Source: Apostichopus japonicus
Lineage: Eukaryota > Echinodermata > Holothuroidea > Aspidochirotida > Stichopodidae
DNA: 64,000 nt
Direction of reading: 5' to 3'
Assembly: GCF_037975245.1 (NCBI RefSeq)
Contig: NC_092562.1
Location: 6,979,501 to 7,043,500, forward strand
The notes beneath the pieces were generated by a model. The model was not told the DNA's origin and ran no database searches. It worked only from the letters and a program-made list of their open reading frames with translations. Of the stretch, positions 1-12,937 are shown in pieces (position 1 is the stretch's first letter; each line of letters starts with the position of its first letter). A program made the position numbers and the translations under genes.

Positions 1-1139
1 GACAATCCTGTAAATGGCTTCTACAGTATGTACTTGGAATCAATATTTTAATCCCCACCTGTTATACAGTAGCTTTCAAACCAACTGTCTGACCACTTGA
101 CCAGTGGAGGGTTGAAGAATAAGAACAATCATTGAATACTTGTACTGTGAGATTGATAGAGATTCTATAATAAACAAACACCAACAGTATAGGGTGCGTC
201 GGTATATCGATATACCAGGTGTACAGTACCTGGTATTTTATTCATACCCATACCGACGGTATTGAAATTTGTCATAAACGTATATACCGAACAATGCCAG
301 GTATATCAGAAACAAACATTGAATATATACCCGGTAAAAATAATACCCGATAAAAATGCCGACCCAGATAATACACGCTAACTCGAGGAAATTCCCTCTG
401 CTACTGTTTATCATACATGTATAACTTATCAACTTCCCGTAGTCTAACACTGTATAAACATTCTAGCAGCTTGTACTGTACCAGAAAAAAGGTCAACGAA
501 ACTTACGAAAGGGCAAACTGATGTTTCTTGCGTTTTCACCTTCCAAAATTACAAGTCAAAATCCAAGTTTACCTACTGTAAGCCTAATCAGCAAATCACG
601 AGCACGGATGGGTTACAGTTACACACGATAAATTGGAACAATCTACATACAGATGGGGGGGAGCGGGATGTACAGAATACAGCACAGGCTGCACAGCACC
701 TGATGGAGGTTTACAAATAAGTGCTAGAGACTGGCAAAGTTTCATCTTAGTTATAAAACAATCCATACTAAAATCATTGATGGGATAATCTGGTCTCTAT
801 ATCACTAATTTGACGATGCCATGGAGCTTTTTTGGTTCTAAAATGACTTTCTTTACATTTGAAAATACCATTTCAAAGAAAGGAATCCCCACAGAACTCT
901 TTTTTACAGACTGCTACTTGACAAATTAAGGTTATTCCCCAATCACGTTGTTTCTCATATCAAAACTTTGCTATGGCTAATTACTTGAAAACAAGTTATT
1001 TTGGGAGCAAACCGATTCTGTGCAATACGTATTCATACCAGTTTTTGTTAGTAGTAGTAGCACTGCCTTCTAAAATATGAATAGTAATTCTGCGTTAAAC
1101 CCTTGTAGTACCTTATAACCAGCAGTTACGAACACATAT

Positions 1140-2170
1140 TCTGCACTAGGGGCGTAATGTTTTGGCCAGGGACGCAAAATCTTCAAATTGCTTGCATCCG
1201 GCAGATGCAACATTTTTTTTGAGAAACAAACCCCAAGTGTACACTCGCAACTAGGTCAACGGAAAACATAACAAAACACATCTTTCATTCTTTCTTTTCA
1301 AAGAACCACAACTTCATCTGATAAGAACCAAAATTTCTCCCACTCCTAGAGATCATTAAATTTGTTTGAAAATAAATATACCAAAACAATCAAGTGCAAG
1401 GTACAGGGTTAACAACACTCCATTACCGAGATTTTCATGCTAAAAATAGACAATGATGCTTTTTCAGTATTCCTGTGTTTTGATTAGCTACTTTCCCCTA
1501 TCAAATGTTCGGAAACATTCTTGCATCTGTAGTGCTCAATGACAAGAAGTATGTAGTTTACGACAATTACTTGCAACATTACTTTCCCGTGTAGAGATTA
1601 CAAAATTTGTGGTACAGACTATCATATGTGTGCACTCAAATATCATAACATTAGGCCTTTGTTGGCACATAAAGTAATGTACGTACCTTTTGACAACAAT
1701 CATGGAACAAAGATGCACTGAATTTATTTCTGAGACTATCACGTAGTACCTATTTGAATCATTGTTTTGATCAGAAAATGTTATGAGTTGAGACAATCTT
1801 TGAATTTAGTGCAAAGCTAACAACTCTGATCCTAAAAAGGATATTTCATCTCACAGTGTGTTTCTTCTCTCTGCATTGAGAGTTGCTCATGTAAAATGTG
1901 CATTCATACTAGTTTCTATTGCAAATTTTTTAGCATTTCAATTGACCATGTGCCTCAGAAAATTTTAATTTGGTTCAACATTCGTGTGTAAACTACTGTA
2001 CATCATGAATTGTCAAAGTTAAGAACATTTAAGTTTGATTTTTTTTTTAATCAACACTGCGTACAAAGCTATTCACATGGGCCTACTGTTATTTTAGTAT
2101 ATATGATCGTTTGCAGAGAGCATTGTAGGATAAATGTTGGATCAGGTTTTGAGGATTCTACGCATTAAGT
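1140..2170. repeat. dispersed repeat, copy 1
   Basis: Long stretches match the reverse complement of 47830-48310. Shared segments include the motif around GGATAAATGTTGGATCAGG (2128-2150), the block near 1940-2010 with CAATTGACCATGTG, the block at 1775-1900 with GATATTTCATCTCACAG, and the start at 1147-1185 with TTTTGGCCAGGGACGC. It has no convincing coding capacity. The rest of 1-3530 holds no gene I can support. Confidence 0.7.
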
Positions 2171-3530
2171 ATAGTCATACCTGTTATTATACCGATTCTA
2201 CGCTTTACTATCCAAATACCTGGTAATTCCCATCTATTATGCTAGTGTACAGTTTGTGGTTGGACTGGGCCTCGTAGTGGAGTGTACTGAACTGTACATT
2301 CCCATTAAAGTGAAAGACACGTAAACAACACTGATTTTTTGTTCTTTCTTTCTTTTTATTCAAATTTTTAAATAAGTTGCTGCAAAAGAAAAAACATAGA
2401 TAGGAAAGTCGTCATAAAGCCACAAATACATTTGTAGGCTAGACTAGTGTCCAAACAGTTCAAGCTAGTACTGTTAATGCTGGAGTAGCGATTCCGCGAA
2501 ATGTTCCGGTAAACCTGGTAATACCAGATACAGTATTCATTAGCAGGTATATCGGTATCTGTTTTTGCTTATACCAATGTACCTACAGTACAGTGTTTGT
2601 GGAAACTGCAAAAAGGGAATGATTGTTTTATAGTAGCATTTCCCTTGCTCTCATACATACGCACAATGTATGGACGGTTAAATACTGTATCCTATTGTAA
2701 AGCATTATTATCTTCAGTCTACATCATAACATATATTGGTGCTGACTACAGTAACACTAAGTTCAAGCACATCTGTAAATATATTTCTAATAGAGTACTA
2801 GTTACTGCTTTGACACAAGTACAGTATCAAACCAAGCATCATGTTTGTTAAAAGCAAAATTCTACTTTGCCAGCAAAGTATTAACTGAACTCATAAACCA
2901 GAATTCAATATGCTGGCAACTTGTAGTCGCGTGCCCTTAAGTATGGAAGGAGAGCAAACATCTTTCACATTGTGCAAAGTAATATGAATAATATGTAGAA
3001 AATGCTGTCTTGAATCAATCATATGTTCAACCACCTCTAATGTGTACTGTTCTGCTTACATGATCACTATCCTATCGTTGTTAGCATGAACCAATGTGAA
3101 AAACCCAAATTCTGAAAGAATGCATTTGACACGCGGGATATGAAATCAAATTGCGGGAATCCCGCGGCAAACCCTGAATCGTAGTAAAAGAAACAGTCAA
3201 AAGTAATTTTTTGTTAGTTTTATCTGTATTTCATGTGCATTTGCATTATTATATTTTACATCAAAACATGAAATTCAGTTCTTCATAACAACAGGAGTAT
3301 CTAATAACCGTATATTGAGTCAGGTGTTATGCAAGGTGGCATAGTAATCTGCCATTTATGTACATTGAGTTTGGCTAGATCCGCGATTTTTTTTTTTGAT
3401 AACAGATACCTACAGTACTTCTGATTTTTTTTTACCCGACTCAGGCCTACATGCAATACCATACTACTAAAAGTGAATTAAATTAGAGGGTGACATTGCC
3501 CAAGATGAAGCAATTCAAAATTGAGCCCAG

Positions 3531-3612
3531 CCTACCTCTTCAATGGTTTTCTCTGTTACACCAGCTTGTCCGCCCACAGCCGGAGGAGAAGTTGGGTCAT
3601 TTGCTGCCATAT
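3531..3612 (-). CDS. candidate first coding exon of an unidentified gene
   Basis: ATG at 3612 opens MAANDPTSPPAVGGQAGVTE and KTIEE, then a GTAGGC donor at about 3537-3532. An acceptor-like CACATACAG lies upstream near 3690-3698. Codon use and the Ala/Pro/Gly composition look like a real N-terminus rather than random AT-rich DNA. No downstream - strand exon was recognised in 1-3530, so the rest would lie off the left edge. I cannot name the gene. Good GTAAGT-like - strand donors near 5930 and 6325 could mark 5' UTR exons. Confidence 0.35.
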
Positions 3613-4619
3613 AATGATGCCAAAATGCCTACTACTGTTGTAGCATCAGACTGGGATCAATGTTGAAAAAATACAACAGTACCTGTATGTGAAAAAAAAT
3701 ATTCAGGAGAAATATTCATACAAAAGAATGTATGAAATATTGACTATCACAGCTTGTAATTCACAAGATATGATCCAACTAAGAAGAAAATTTGAAGATT
3801 TTATACAGACAAAACTATCATGTGTAGATGGTATGGCTCCAGCCTAATGTTGGACACTCATGCCTTTGTTTCAGGGAAAATGAATTTGATATTGCATGCA
3901 TAGTAAATGCTATGCAAAATGAGCAAATTGCAATAAGAGCAAATATGTATAGCAGCTTTGTACACAGGATCATACTATTTTGTAAGAGGCAAAATGTAGA
4001 GCCCTTAAGGCTGCTTAGACAAAATTTGAACAGTGATTTATTCCCTTCACATTTTTGTGTTAATGCACTTCCCAAGCCCAAACTACTGTATTCCTAGTGA
4101 AAATGGCAATAATGATTTTAAACAATGTTTCCATTGCAAGTTTCAAATGGAAAGGAAATGCTCCATTAAGCCTTTGAACAATCACTGCACATGAAAAATT
4201 CCAGTATATATTGCACTTAAAAATCGTGAACCATTTTACACAGTTTATTCCCATCGAGATTGGTCATTGACAAAAATCAGTTTACAACTAAAACCTGCTT
4301 CAGGTTCACCACTTTACTGCTATACTGTGCGATATTTGCAATGATGTCAACGCAGTCTATGATATTTTACACAACATCAAAAATAACAATATTGAAATGT
4401 TCAACAGGAAAATATCCACCTCATTTCAAACAATGGTCATTGACAATCATCCTACACAAAAATAAATGCATGGTAAAACATTTGTGGCTTCCTAGCAAAT
4501 AGTGAACAAAACAAAAATGAACATATATTAATCACTTTTAGATTTTACACATCACCTCTCCCATAAATATAGACTAGATGTAGTAATAGTCATGCTAAAC
4601 ATATCAGGAGGGGGACCAA

Positions 4620-4690
4620 AGCTGCCCAAACTGCGTTAGCCAGTGAGTTCTACATATAGCTAGTGAGTTCTACATATAGCTAGATTACCA
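4620..4690. repeat. short tandem duplication
   Basis: Two adjacent 22 bp copies of the AGTGAGTTCTACATATAGCT type near 4644-4686. Otherwise 3620-4940 shows no gene. Confidence 0.7.
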
Positions 4691-4944
4691 GGGCAGCTTT
4701 ATTTGCATTTACACACAGCTGTGAATAAAAAAGGATATCAGCCCAAACAATTGTGAATCTGAACCTGAATGGGTTAAGTCGGCAAAAATCCTACTAGAGG
4801 ACCTTAACCCCAACTGAGCACTATAAAAAGTATGATTAAGAGTATAAGTCATGAGATAACAAAACATGATTAAGTAAGAATCGAGAATGGCTGATTAGAA
4901 CTTTAGAAGAAAATTTGCCTTTGCCCTTGTATGTATAGTAAAGG

Positions 4945-5500
4945 CTTAATAATTGACGCACCCCTGTAATTGACGCACCTTCAATTATTAAGTAGCAACG
5001 ATACAGCAGGCCACCTAAAGTGTTTGCAGTCAAGCAAAATTACATATTAAATGAGTTTGAATACATTTCAGCTATTTGCTGACCAAATTGTGGTATTTGT
5101 TAAGCTTTTAACACCCTACCCCCAGTTTTGCACGTTTTTTGGGCATTTGGAAATCTTACACCCTAAAAATAACCAACATAACCTCAATATGATAACACTA
5201 CTCTCTGGGACCTGACCTGTCTGAGCTTAGAGGCTCAGAGCATACCAAACAGCATCTAAAGTCAATGGATTAGCTTATCGACATGTGTAATGTCTCAACT
5301 TAGGGGTATAAAAGAACTTGATACAGCAGACATTTGGTGGTCAAATTCTGCTCAATTGTACGGTGCATAAGCACAGAACCTTAAATATTTTGAAATCATA
5401 ACATTTCTGAGGAACTACACATATGAAAAACACATACAGTTGAGTGATTTGGATTTTCCTTGGTAGATATCGTTGATCAAATCCTTAAGTGCGTCAATTA
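4945..5500. repeat. inverted TAATTGACGCAC motifs, possible small DNA element
   Basis: A perfect 12 bp inverted repeat (CTTAATAATTGA at 4945-4956, TCAATTATTAAG at 4981-4992) encloses two direct copies of AATTGACGCACC. An opposite-strand copy, GTGCGTCAATTA, lies at 5489-5500. This could be a small terminal-inverted-repeat element of about 550 bp. No target duplication was confirmed. Confidence 0.35.
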
Positions 5501-6123
5501 TGAGCCCACCATGCTACTAGTACTAGGCCAAAAGCCTGCAGTGTTAGTTTCCTCAACACCTCTCCGCAATAAAAATAAATAAAAAAGGTTTCTGTCATAA
5601 AAATAGGAAAGCATGTTTTTTTAATTTGATTGCAGAAGTTCGACTAGGCCTTTTCTTATTTTATTCCAATAGGTTCGTGATAAAATTGTGACAATACTGC
5701 ATTCAAGTTTTCTTCAACTTAAGTATGTAGTATACTAATTAAGTACCTCTTGTATTTGTACGTCTAACTTAGCCTAGGCCGTGTAACCAAACGTACTGAA
5801 GGCTACATGCACGGTAGCCTACAGTACAACATTGTGTCGTTTAGTCAAACTTAAAGTTATCTTAGACTAGACTGAGTAACTTAAATGAAGCGGGAAATTG
5901 CAAATCACACTAATCAATAAAAAAACTTACCTATTTTAAACTTCTGGATAGAGTGAAGAATATAAATTGATTACATTGATTAAATTCCAACTAGTTTCTT
6001 TTACTTGAACCAAGGTCTAGTTTTCGTAACCTGGCAGCATCCACTAATGTCGACGTGATTGCACAGTGCAGATGACAATACTAACGCGCGCCGTCCAATT
6101 CATCCAGTACATGCAAACCTGTT

Positions 6124-6176
6124 TGAAGGTAGCAGCCATTAAGAGCAGCCAATACCAGCAGCCACTAACAGCAGCC
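6124..6176 (+). repeat. GGTAGCAGCC repeat, left arm of a 5.8 kb inverted pair
   Basis: About 50 bp rich in AGCAGCC units; the reverse complement of 11898-11943 (GGCTGCTGTTAGTG ... GGCTGCTACCTTCAA). A third partial copy, CAGCAGCCACTAAGGGCAG, is at 6268-6286. The arms flank the nested transposon block. Confidence 0.6.
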
Positions 6177-6892
6177 CCAAGTGTATACATCAACGTTACG
6201 CGCCGTTGGCCACCGATGTTTGTACACTGTGACGAGCGCTGGGTACGCTGTGGCGGAAAATTGAATCCCAGCAGCCACTAAGGGCAGACTAAATTAGCCG
6301 ACAATAACAAGACGGTTCTTTTTCTTACCTGTTTTAAAACGATAATAATTCACGTATGCATACTGTAAAAAGCCCAAAATGAAACCATCAGAGAGATGAT
6401 ATTTTGTTCTTTCATGTGATATAATTTTGGAATGGAATGGTGGACGATTTCGGCATCCATAGTCAACTAAAACTTGTAGCCTAATCCTATCAAAAACCTG
6501 TGGAGAGAGGCGTAAATTACGTCAATTTTTATACCAATTTTTTTCCCCCAAATATTTAAACCATTAAGTTATGAGAATATGCAACAGTCAAGAGAGGTAC
6601 AATGACGAAGTTAAGTTATTCCTCTTGTATGCAAAAAATAGTCAGTAACACTGTGATGTATTAAATATCGATGGCTACAAACCGTTCGATCCTAGTGCAC
6701 GGAATGGGGATGCAAATAGTTATAGAATTAGCTTGAAACGCGCGGTAATGTGTTATTATAGAAACGTGTTATTATTTCAAAATCGATTAATGTAAGTTAT
6801 CGACCTAGCAGCACATTTAAGTAGAGAGTTTCCTCTTTCACGTGGTGTATCTCTACTATCGGTAATTAAAATAAAAATGTTCCTCTTACAGA

Positions 6893-7125
6893 CAGGGACG
6901 TAGCTAAGGCCTGATGATTAGGGGATGTAGTGGCTGAAATTCCAACTGGATGGGTTTTGAAGCCAAAAAATTCCGACTGCTGCTGCCTTGTCCCCCCCCC
7001 CCCCCTCCCCGCTATAATCGCCAACGATACGGTCAGTCAGACACCCCATCTTTCGCAACTGCACTTTTGTTCCGAACTTTTCTCGATACATTTGCACCCA
7101 CTGGCCCTTACTTCACTAACTTATT
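6893..7125 (+). mobile_element. hAT-like element left end, copy 1
   Basis: Begins CAGGGACGTAGCTAAGGCC. About 230 bp align with 9594-9800, including GCAACTGCACTT and GATACATTTG blocks and a poly-C run. Right ends with the inverted terminus AACGACGTCCCTG or AGCGACGTCCCTG are at 10443 and 10927. The 8 bp flanks of the outer pair (CTTACAGA at the left, TTTACAAG at the right) are only partly alike. Confidence 0.6.
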
Positions 7126-7956
7126 AATCTCTCTGGTAAGGCAACTGAGTATAAGTTATCTGCTTGAAGGCTACATAGACTACTAACTACAAAAGCTTTG
7201 TATGGTGTTACAAAGGGGAAACCTTTTTTTTCTCCAACAAATTATATTCGACGACATATTGAATTACCAAAAAATAACAATCTGCATATCATCTTCGTCA
7301 AGGACCAATAAAGTTCTTAGAAATAAGTATAAAAACATACTGTAAAACATACAGTTTTCAGTGCCATGGTTGCGGTTCTCACGTAGGCCTTTGTATAAAT
7401 TCGATATGGAAAAATACGGTGGCGATATCGCTAACCCGTATTAACATGATAGGGGGGAGCACATTTTGCGATTGATATGGGGATGGGGTCTAAAGGGAGG
7501 GGGTGTCGCCCTCCCCTTTGAGATATTTTGAACAATTGAAGGTCCTTAGATGCGATCTGGTGCAATGTTTTGCCAGTTTCATCATATCATATGGTATCAT
7601 ATTATCAGCAGATGTTGTTTCCGGTTTGAATTATTCTTTTACATGTTCTTTTAAATATTATATCAGAAAGAAAAACATAGTGCTCTTTTACAATTTTTCC
7701 AGTAGGATGCTTTTTGTTTATTGTCTAATGTCTGGACTTTAAAATATTTGACGAACTAAACTGATGGACAATATATACTTTCATATTTAGCAGTGTAATA
7801 ACTATTTATAGGAAGCGTGTATCACGTACGATTACTAGATACACGCTGTTCGTGCAACAACTTATGACGAATCATAGAAAGGGTCAGAACGCACGTTGTC
7901 GTCGTTGTGCATACGGTTCGTGACTCTCCATCGAGTGCGGTTAGGTAGCAGGCTAT

Positions 7957-8673
7957 ATGCAGGGGCGACAATCCGATTTGAAACGTGGGGGGACGTGATC
8001 GATTCGAGTATTCCGGCCGTAAGTACTATCTAAGCGGAGCGCCACCATAGGTTGGCGCGCAGCGCACAAGAAAATTTTTCTTCTGGCAGACCCCTCAGAT
8101 TGCAGGAAACGGCACTTCCCGTGCATTATGGCAGTAAGCAACACCCCTAAAATTGATAAAAATTTCTGCAATTTTTTATTTTGGGAAATATTCTTGAAGG
8201 AAGTGATCGCAATTTATTCCTAAGTTTACCAATTCCTCGTCTCCCAGAAGCGCCCAAAATTTAAGATATCGAAACATTTTTGTGTTGGCTGATCCATGAT
8301 CACCGCCCATGCCCGTGAGAAGTGGTGACTGGATGAATAAAAAGCTATGCCGTTTGAAAACATGGGCAGAAAAAGCGAAAGTAGCGAAACCTAGGGTAAA
8401 ACGCGCGACAACGAAGTGATTATTTTCCAGGTTAATTGAGACTGTATCAAACGCGAGCTTAGGACAAACATAGTCAAAGGTAATGGCAGTACTAATCCCG
8501 ATATGTCGTCTTTAGGGGGTGTGTAAAATCCGCAACGACCAGCAATTGAATATTTAGTCTACTTTTCGATTTCGAAAACACTTTTTTTTTTAAATTATGA
8601 CAACATTTTATGACACCTTAGACTTTTTTGGGGGGGGGGCTATGCCCCCGGGCCCAAATGGGCACGACGCCAC
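7957..8673. mobile_element. probable hAT-like element with shared core (copy a)
   Basis: Left end CAGGGGCGACAATCC, right end complement CAGTGGCGTCGTGCCC. It carries the shared core at 8025-8120 (ACTATCTAAGCGGAGCGCC onward). No clean 8 bp target duplication was seen, so the boundaries are tentative. Confidence 0.45.
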
Positions 8674-8704
8674 TGATCCCATGGCCTCAGATATATGCCT
8701 ATTG

Positions 8705-9068
8705 CAGGGGTGGGCAATCTTTTGAATGAATGGGCCAGATTTTAGGAGTGAAAGATTGACAGGGCCGCACCTAACCAACGACCTGCTGTTGATTTCAAAC
8801 CTTTGATTCCGAGGACGTTCAAGCAGTAGGTATGTGTACTTAATCTGTATTCACAAAACCATAATGTCAACACAGTCCAGTTGATAATTAATGGTGATAA
8901 TATACCAACCTGACATCATCATTAGTGCAGATAAATTCTAAGCAGCTAGCTCGTTTTTGGTGATGATGCAAAATAGATTGATTTTTTGCTTTTTCTTGAG
9001 ACATCTCACGGGCCGCAAAAAAAAAATCACTGGCGGGCCGCATGTGGCCCGCAGGTTGCCCACCCCTG
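8705..9068. mobile_element. 364 bp non-autonomous hAT element
   Basis: Terminal inverted repeats CAGGGGTGGGCAATC and GGTTGCCCACCCCTG, a classic hAT type. Subterminal GGGCCGCA and GCGGGCCGCATGTGGCCCGC blocks are present. Flanking 8 bp GCCTATTG and GTCTATAG match at 6 of 8 positions, suggesting an aged target duplication. No transposase. Confidence 0.85.
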
Positions 9069-9593
9069 GTCTATAGGAACGATGTCCCAAAATTTCCCCG
9101 GACATATAGGCGAAGGAAGCTATCCGCCGCGACTGCATGTGAGTTTCTCGACTTTCCGTCCTGAGAGTCATACCACGAAATGGTGCATTTCCTCATACGC
9201 CATTATTAATAATTTAAATAACTAACTAACAAGGCACAGCCCAGATCCGAGTTCGTATAGCGAGCTTAGCGCAAATTTGGCCAAAAGTCGTCAAACGCCA
9301 GCATGTTAAACCAGGTTGCTAGGTCTACGAGAATACATTTATATGAAATTTGAAAACAAGGATAGCAAGACAAACCACTTTTATTATGTTTTCAGGACCT
9401 CACATGCATGCGCATGTATCGTCAGACTTAGAAAAGGTCCAATGTGAGTGGTGGCTAAAGTGATGAAGGCATGAAAATAAATCAGTAGTTATTCGTTGGA
9501 GTCCTCAAGCAAGTTACCTCGGTTGCTAGGTGGATCTGCATCTGGTTATCGGGTGAATTCTGTTCGGAGCGTACTATGTAACCACCATTTACC

Positions 9594-10443
9594 CGGGGAC
9601 GTAGCTAAGGCCTGATGATGGGGGGGGGGGGATTAGTGGCTGAAAATCGACTGCTGCTTTGTACCCCCCCCCACCCTCGCGCTACTCGTCAACGATACGG
9701 TCAGTGTTAGTCAGAAAACCCAATCTTTCGCGACTGCACTTCCGTTACGAACTTGTTACGATACATTTGTACCCACTGGCACTCATTTCACAAACTTAGT
9801 GCCCCCCCCACCCCAACCAAATATTTTTGTGAAATTCGGGCCATATGCTGATAGCTTTTGGGCACCTACTGAAAGAAAGATAATTTGCAATGTGTTTTTC
9901 AGTGGTTAAACTGATATTATTATTACCCAACAATTCTCACCAATACGTAAGGGTAATAAGACGGAAAATGATTGTATGCTATTTGCATGCGACGTAAAGA
10001 CCGATGCATGCCTGTATGATATGCACATTATCACGCGAAAATTTTGGTTATATTTTTCGGGCAAGTCGTTACAACCTCCCCCCCCCCCCCCCACAAATCA
10101 AATTGGGCTCCTACGCCTATGACGGTAGTTCTATTAGGCATTTTTTTTTTGTAGTTTTCAAAATCATACGAAGTTTTGTACGGTGGAGTATAAGAATCGC
10201 GAGATACAATTTCCCAAAGTGCCAAGGAAAACGTGGTAAATATGACAAGTTAAAGGTCAATTTTGACCGAAATTTAAAAAAAAAATAGGTCATGCACAAT
10301 CACAGGGATAAATGAATAGGCCTAGCTAAACTAGAGTGAGACAGTCGGAAATTCCGACTGTCGCACTCCAATTTTCCAACTAGCGTAAGTTTTACCAAGT
10401 TTGGGGGTGAGACACCCCCACACCCCCTCTAACGACGTCCCTG
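9594..10443 (+). mobile_element. hAT-like element, inner copy
   Basis: Left end CGGGGACGTAGC, right end AACGACGTCCCTG, so the termini are inverted repeats of the CAGGGACGT type. The interior has poly-G and poly-C runs and no transposase. It appears nested inside a related element running from 6893 to 10927. Confidence 0.55.
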
Positions 10444-10927
10444 CGCGGTGAATATGGAACACGATCACATGGTTCAGCCTCTGTAGAGTCGTGGTGCTCC
10501 GTAGCCTTGTCTCTAAACGCCTCAGGGACTAAAAGATCTCTCGGCTTCCGTCGAACTGGCGAAGGAGACGAGGAGCAACCACAAGAGAGCTTCGACTTCA
10601 CCAAACATATAGCGCGTACCACTGGATTCATCGACTTGAATATCTGTCTATACCATTCAACCGACGACGAATGGAACTGGCCTCGAAAGAAAGGCAGACC
10701 ATGGAGCTATAACAGACTAAGCTTAAGTTTGTTGGAGAGCTCAGACAAGGGCGGCGGAAGCACTTTTAATCTGGGGGGGGGGGCACCGACATCAAAGGGC
10801 ACTTTGCAGAAATTCGATTTGACTGATGCAGCCTGATATTTATATATTTGCCAACTATCGTCAGTTTTACCAAGATTTGGGGGGGGGGGTGAGGTACCCT
10901 CCACACCCCTTTCTAGCGACGTCCCTG
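10444..10927 (+). mobile_element. right part of the outer hAT-like element
   Basis: Ends with TTTTACCAAGATTTGGGGG and AGCGACGTCCCTG, parallel to the end at 10381-10443. It contains a 109-codon open frame at 10507-10836 with no family I recognise; the first half has balanced codon use, but the end runs into poly-G, so I do not call it a gene. Confidence 0.5.
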
Positions 10928-10929
10928 TT

Positions 10930-11770
10930 TACAAGTTGTTTACGTCTGATATCGGTAACACAGCCAATTTTTTTACCAAATGTATTCTTAAAGTTGTAAC
11001 CCCGATACCGACCTCTCTAAATGGGCGGTATATGTAATGATCATAAAAATGAGTTACTTTAAATGTTGTGCTAACCTGATAACTTATGTAGTTCGATAAT
11101 TCGCGGGTCTGTTCTCTGATACTATCTAAGCGGAGCGCGACAACGGGTTCGCTGGTAGCGTACAAGAATTTTTTGGGTAAATATACCTCCCGGATCGCCG
11201 GAAATAACACTTCCTAGACCCAATGATGCTCCCAAACCTCCTTAAGTTTTAGATCTCATGGCTTAGAAATTTAGTTTGGGCAAATACATGGGCGTCTGCC
11301 AAAAAAAATCAGGGGACAAAAAACTTTTTAGGCCATTTATTTTAGATCATTACACAGGCCGCCTGTTTAGAGAGGTCCGTTTATCGGGGTTAAAATTTTA
11401 ATGCCAATTTTGGTCAAGAAATCGGCCTCGTTAGAGATAATAGAGATATACCATGTGAAAAAGAGATCATTCTACTTTAATGTGGTGCTAAACCGGACCA
11501 CTCATCTAGGTCGATAATTCAAATTAATCGATTTTGAGGAGAAAACACTTCTTATGCCATTTTATTTTAGATCATTACACATTACGTATATACCGCCTGC
11601 TTAGATCGGGGTTAAAATTTTAAGGCCACTTTTGGTCAAGAAATCGGCTCTGCTGCTACAGATATCAGAGACATAAAGAGGAACATTTCTACTTAAATGT
11701 GGTGCTAACCGGATCTCTCATCTAGGTCGATAACACAATTAATAAATTTTGGGAAAAAAATCAAACCAAA
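10930..11770. repeat. complex direct and inverted repeat block with shared core (copy b)
   Basis: Two direct units of about 225 bp (roughly 11335-11545 and 11560-11765) share ATCATTACACA, TCGGGGTTAAAATTTTAA, GGTCAAGAAATCGGC and CATCTAGGTCGATAA. At 10935-11045 the first half of the unit is present in inverted orientation, while 11050-11105 repeats the second half directly. The transposon core at 11121-11214 sits between. Confidence 0.65.
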
Positions 11771-11897
11771 AAACAATACCTTACTTATTTATACTAATTG
11801 AGCAGCACACACACAACCGCAGTGTCAACTATAACACACACATAATAACGACCGCAGTGGCAATATTGTGGGTCAATGTCTTACTGTCTTTTTTCTC

Positions 11898-11943
11898 TTA
11901 GTGGCTGCTGTTAGTGTTTGCTCTTAGTGGCTGCTACCTTCAA
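11898..11943 (-). repeat. right arm of the 5.8 kb inverted pair
   Basis: Inverted partner of 6124-6176; see that entry. From here to INIP exon 2 (12865) there is ordinary AT-rich sequence with no supported gene, although INIP exon 1 could be hidden in it. Confidence 0.6.
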
Positions 11944-12864
11944 TGAGGCCAGTTCCTGGATTTGGCACTCAGTTCAAGTTCACGCTAACAAGCCAGAACA
12001 TCGAGTGCATCTTCAAGAATAATTTTGTGATAAGATCTAACATTTTATCTTCCAGAAATGTCTGGAGGTCAAGGCACGAAATACTAAGTCAATATTTAGT
12101 CCATTCTTACTATAATCCAGTATAGAAATAGGTTCCATTTGTTTTGAAAAGTTGCCTGAGACAAAGTCATCCTGTCTTAAACATAGATACCGGTTACGCG
12201 ATGTATGACTTCAGTAAACCCTGCTGTCTCTAGTCTTGTTACAGTTCGGGGACCTATGATAGCCTACTAGCCTCTAGGCCATGCATTAAATATACTCTCC
12301 TTTTATAGTCTTGCTAGTCTAATACTCATAGCTTGTTGACTTTGTCATAACAGTTTGACATGTTAAACTTAAAGCAACTGCTGTTGGCTCTCAATTACAT
12401 ATTAGACAGAATCTAAATATAAATAATTTCTAATTTAAGATATTTTAAACAAATGGTGATGGCTTCATTACTTTCCCTGCCTAGGATGGTGAATATGGCG
12501 ATGTCTCATGAATTACAGATTTCAGATCACCACAGTATTATAGTAAGAGAGATGAGTGTTGAGTTGGTTGTAAGAGCTCGCTAGCAGACTAAATTTTGCA
12601 ATGCATAAAGTTTGCCTCCTAAGCATCTAAGTTTTTTTGTTCTACATAATTTCAGTTTATTAACGTGCATTCTTATGGTCTAATAGTAATATAGCCTACC
12701 AATGGTTCATGGTAGTATTGTTGGAAGGCTTAAGCTTTGATTTCTACAGATATTTTCTTGGTTTGGTCACTTGCATCTGTGCAAATGCTGCTTGATAGTT
12801 GCCTGATCAGGTGCAGTACCATTTCTGATGATGTTTAGATTATGATTTCCACCTTTTTGAACAG

Positions 12865-12937
12865 AGCAACAAAATCGTAAAATTTTAGAAGACCTACAGC
12901 AACAGAAGAAGAGGTTAAGATTGCAAACCCAACCAGG
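12865..12937 (+). CDS. INIP: INIP exon 2
   Basis: After the acceptor TTGAACAG it encodes QQNRKILEDLQQQKKRLRLQ and TQP plus two bases of Gly, followed by a GTAAAC donor. It matches the N-terminal helix of SOSSC (NRVAILAELDKEKRKLL). The two leading bases belong to a split codon. Confidence 0.88.

Noticed and set aside
6930-7186. Overlapping frames with polyproline
   Set aside because: The prolines come from a poly-C run in a transposon end.
10507-10836. 109-codon frame MSLNASGTKRSLGF... as a gene
   Set aside because: Ends in poly-G transposon sequence, no recognised domain, lies inside a hAT-like element.
12481-12550. ATG-rich stretch near 12492 as INIP exon 1
   Set aside because: Its GTAAGA donor would join exon 2 in the wrong phase and give an early stop.
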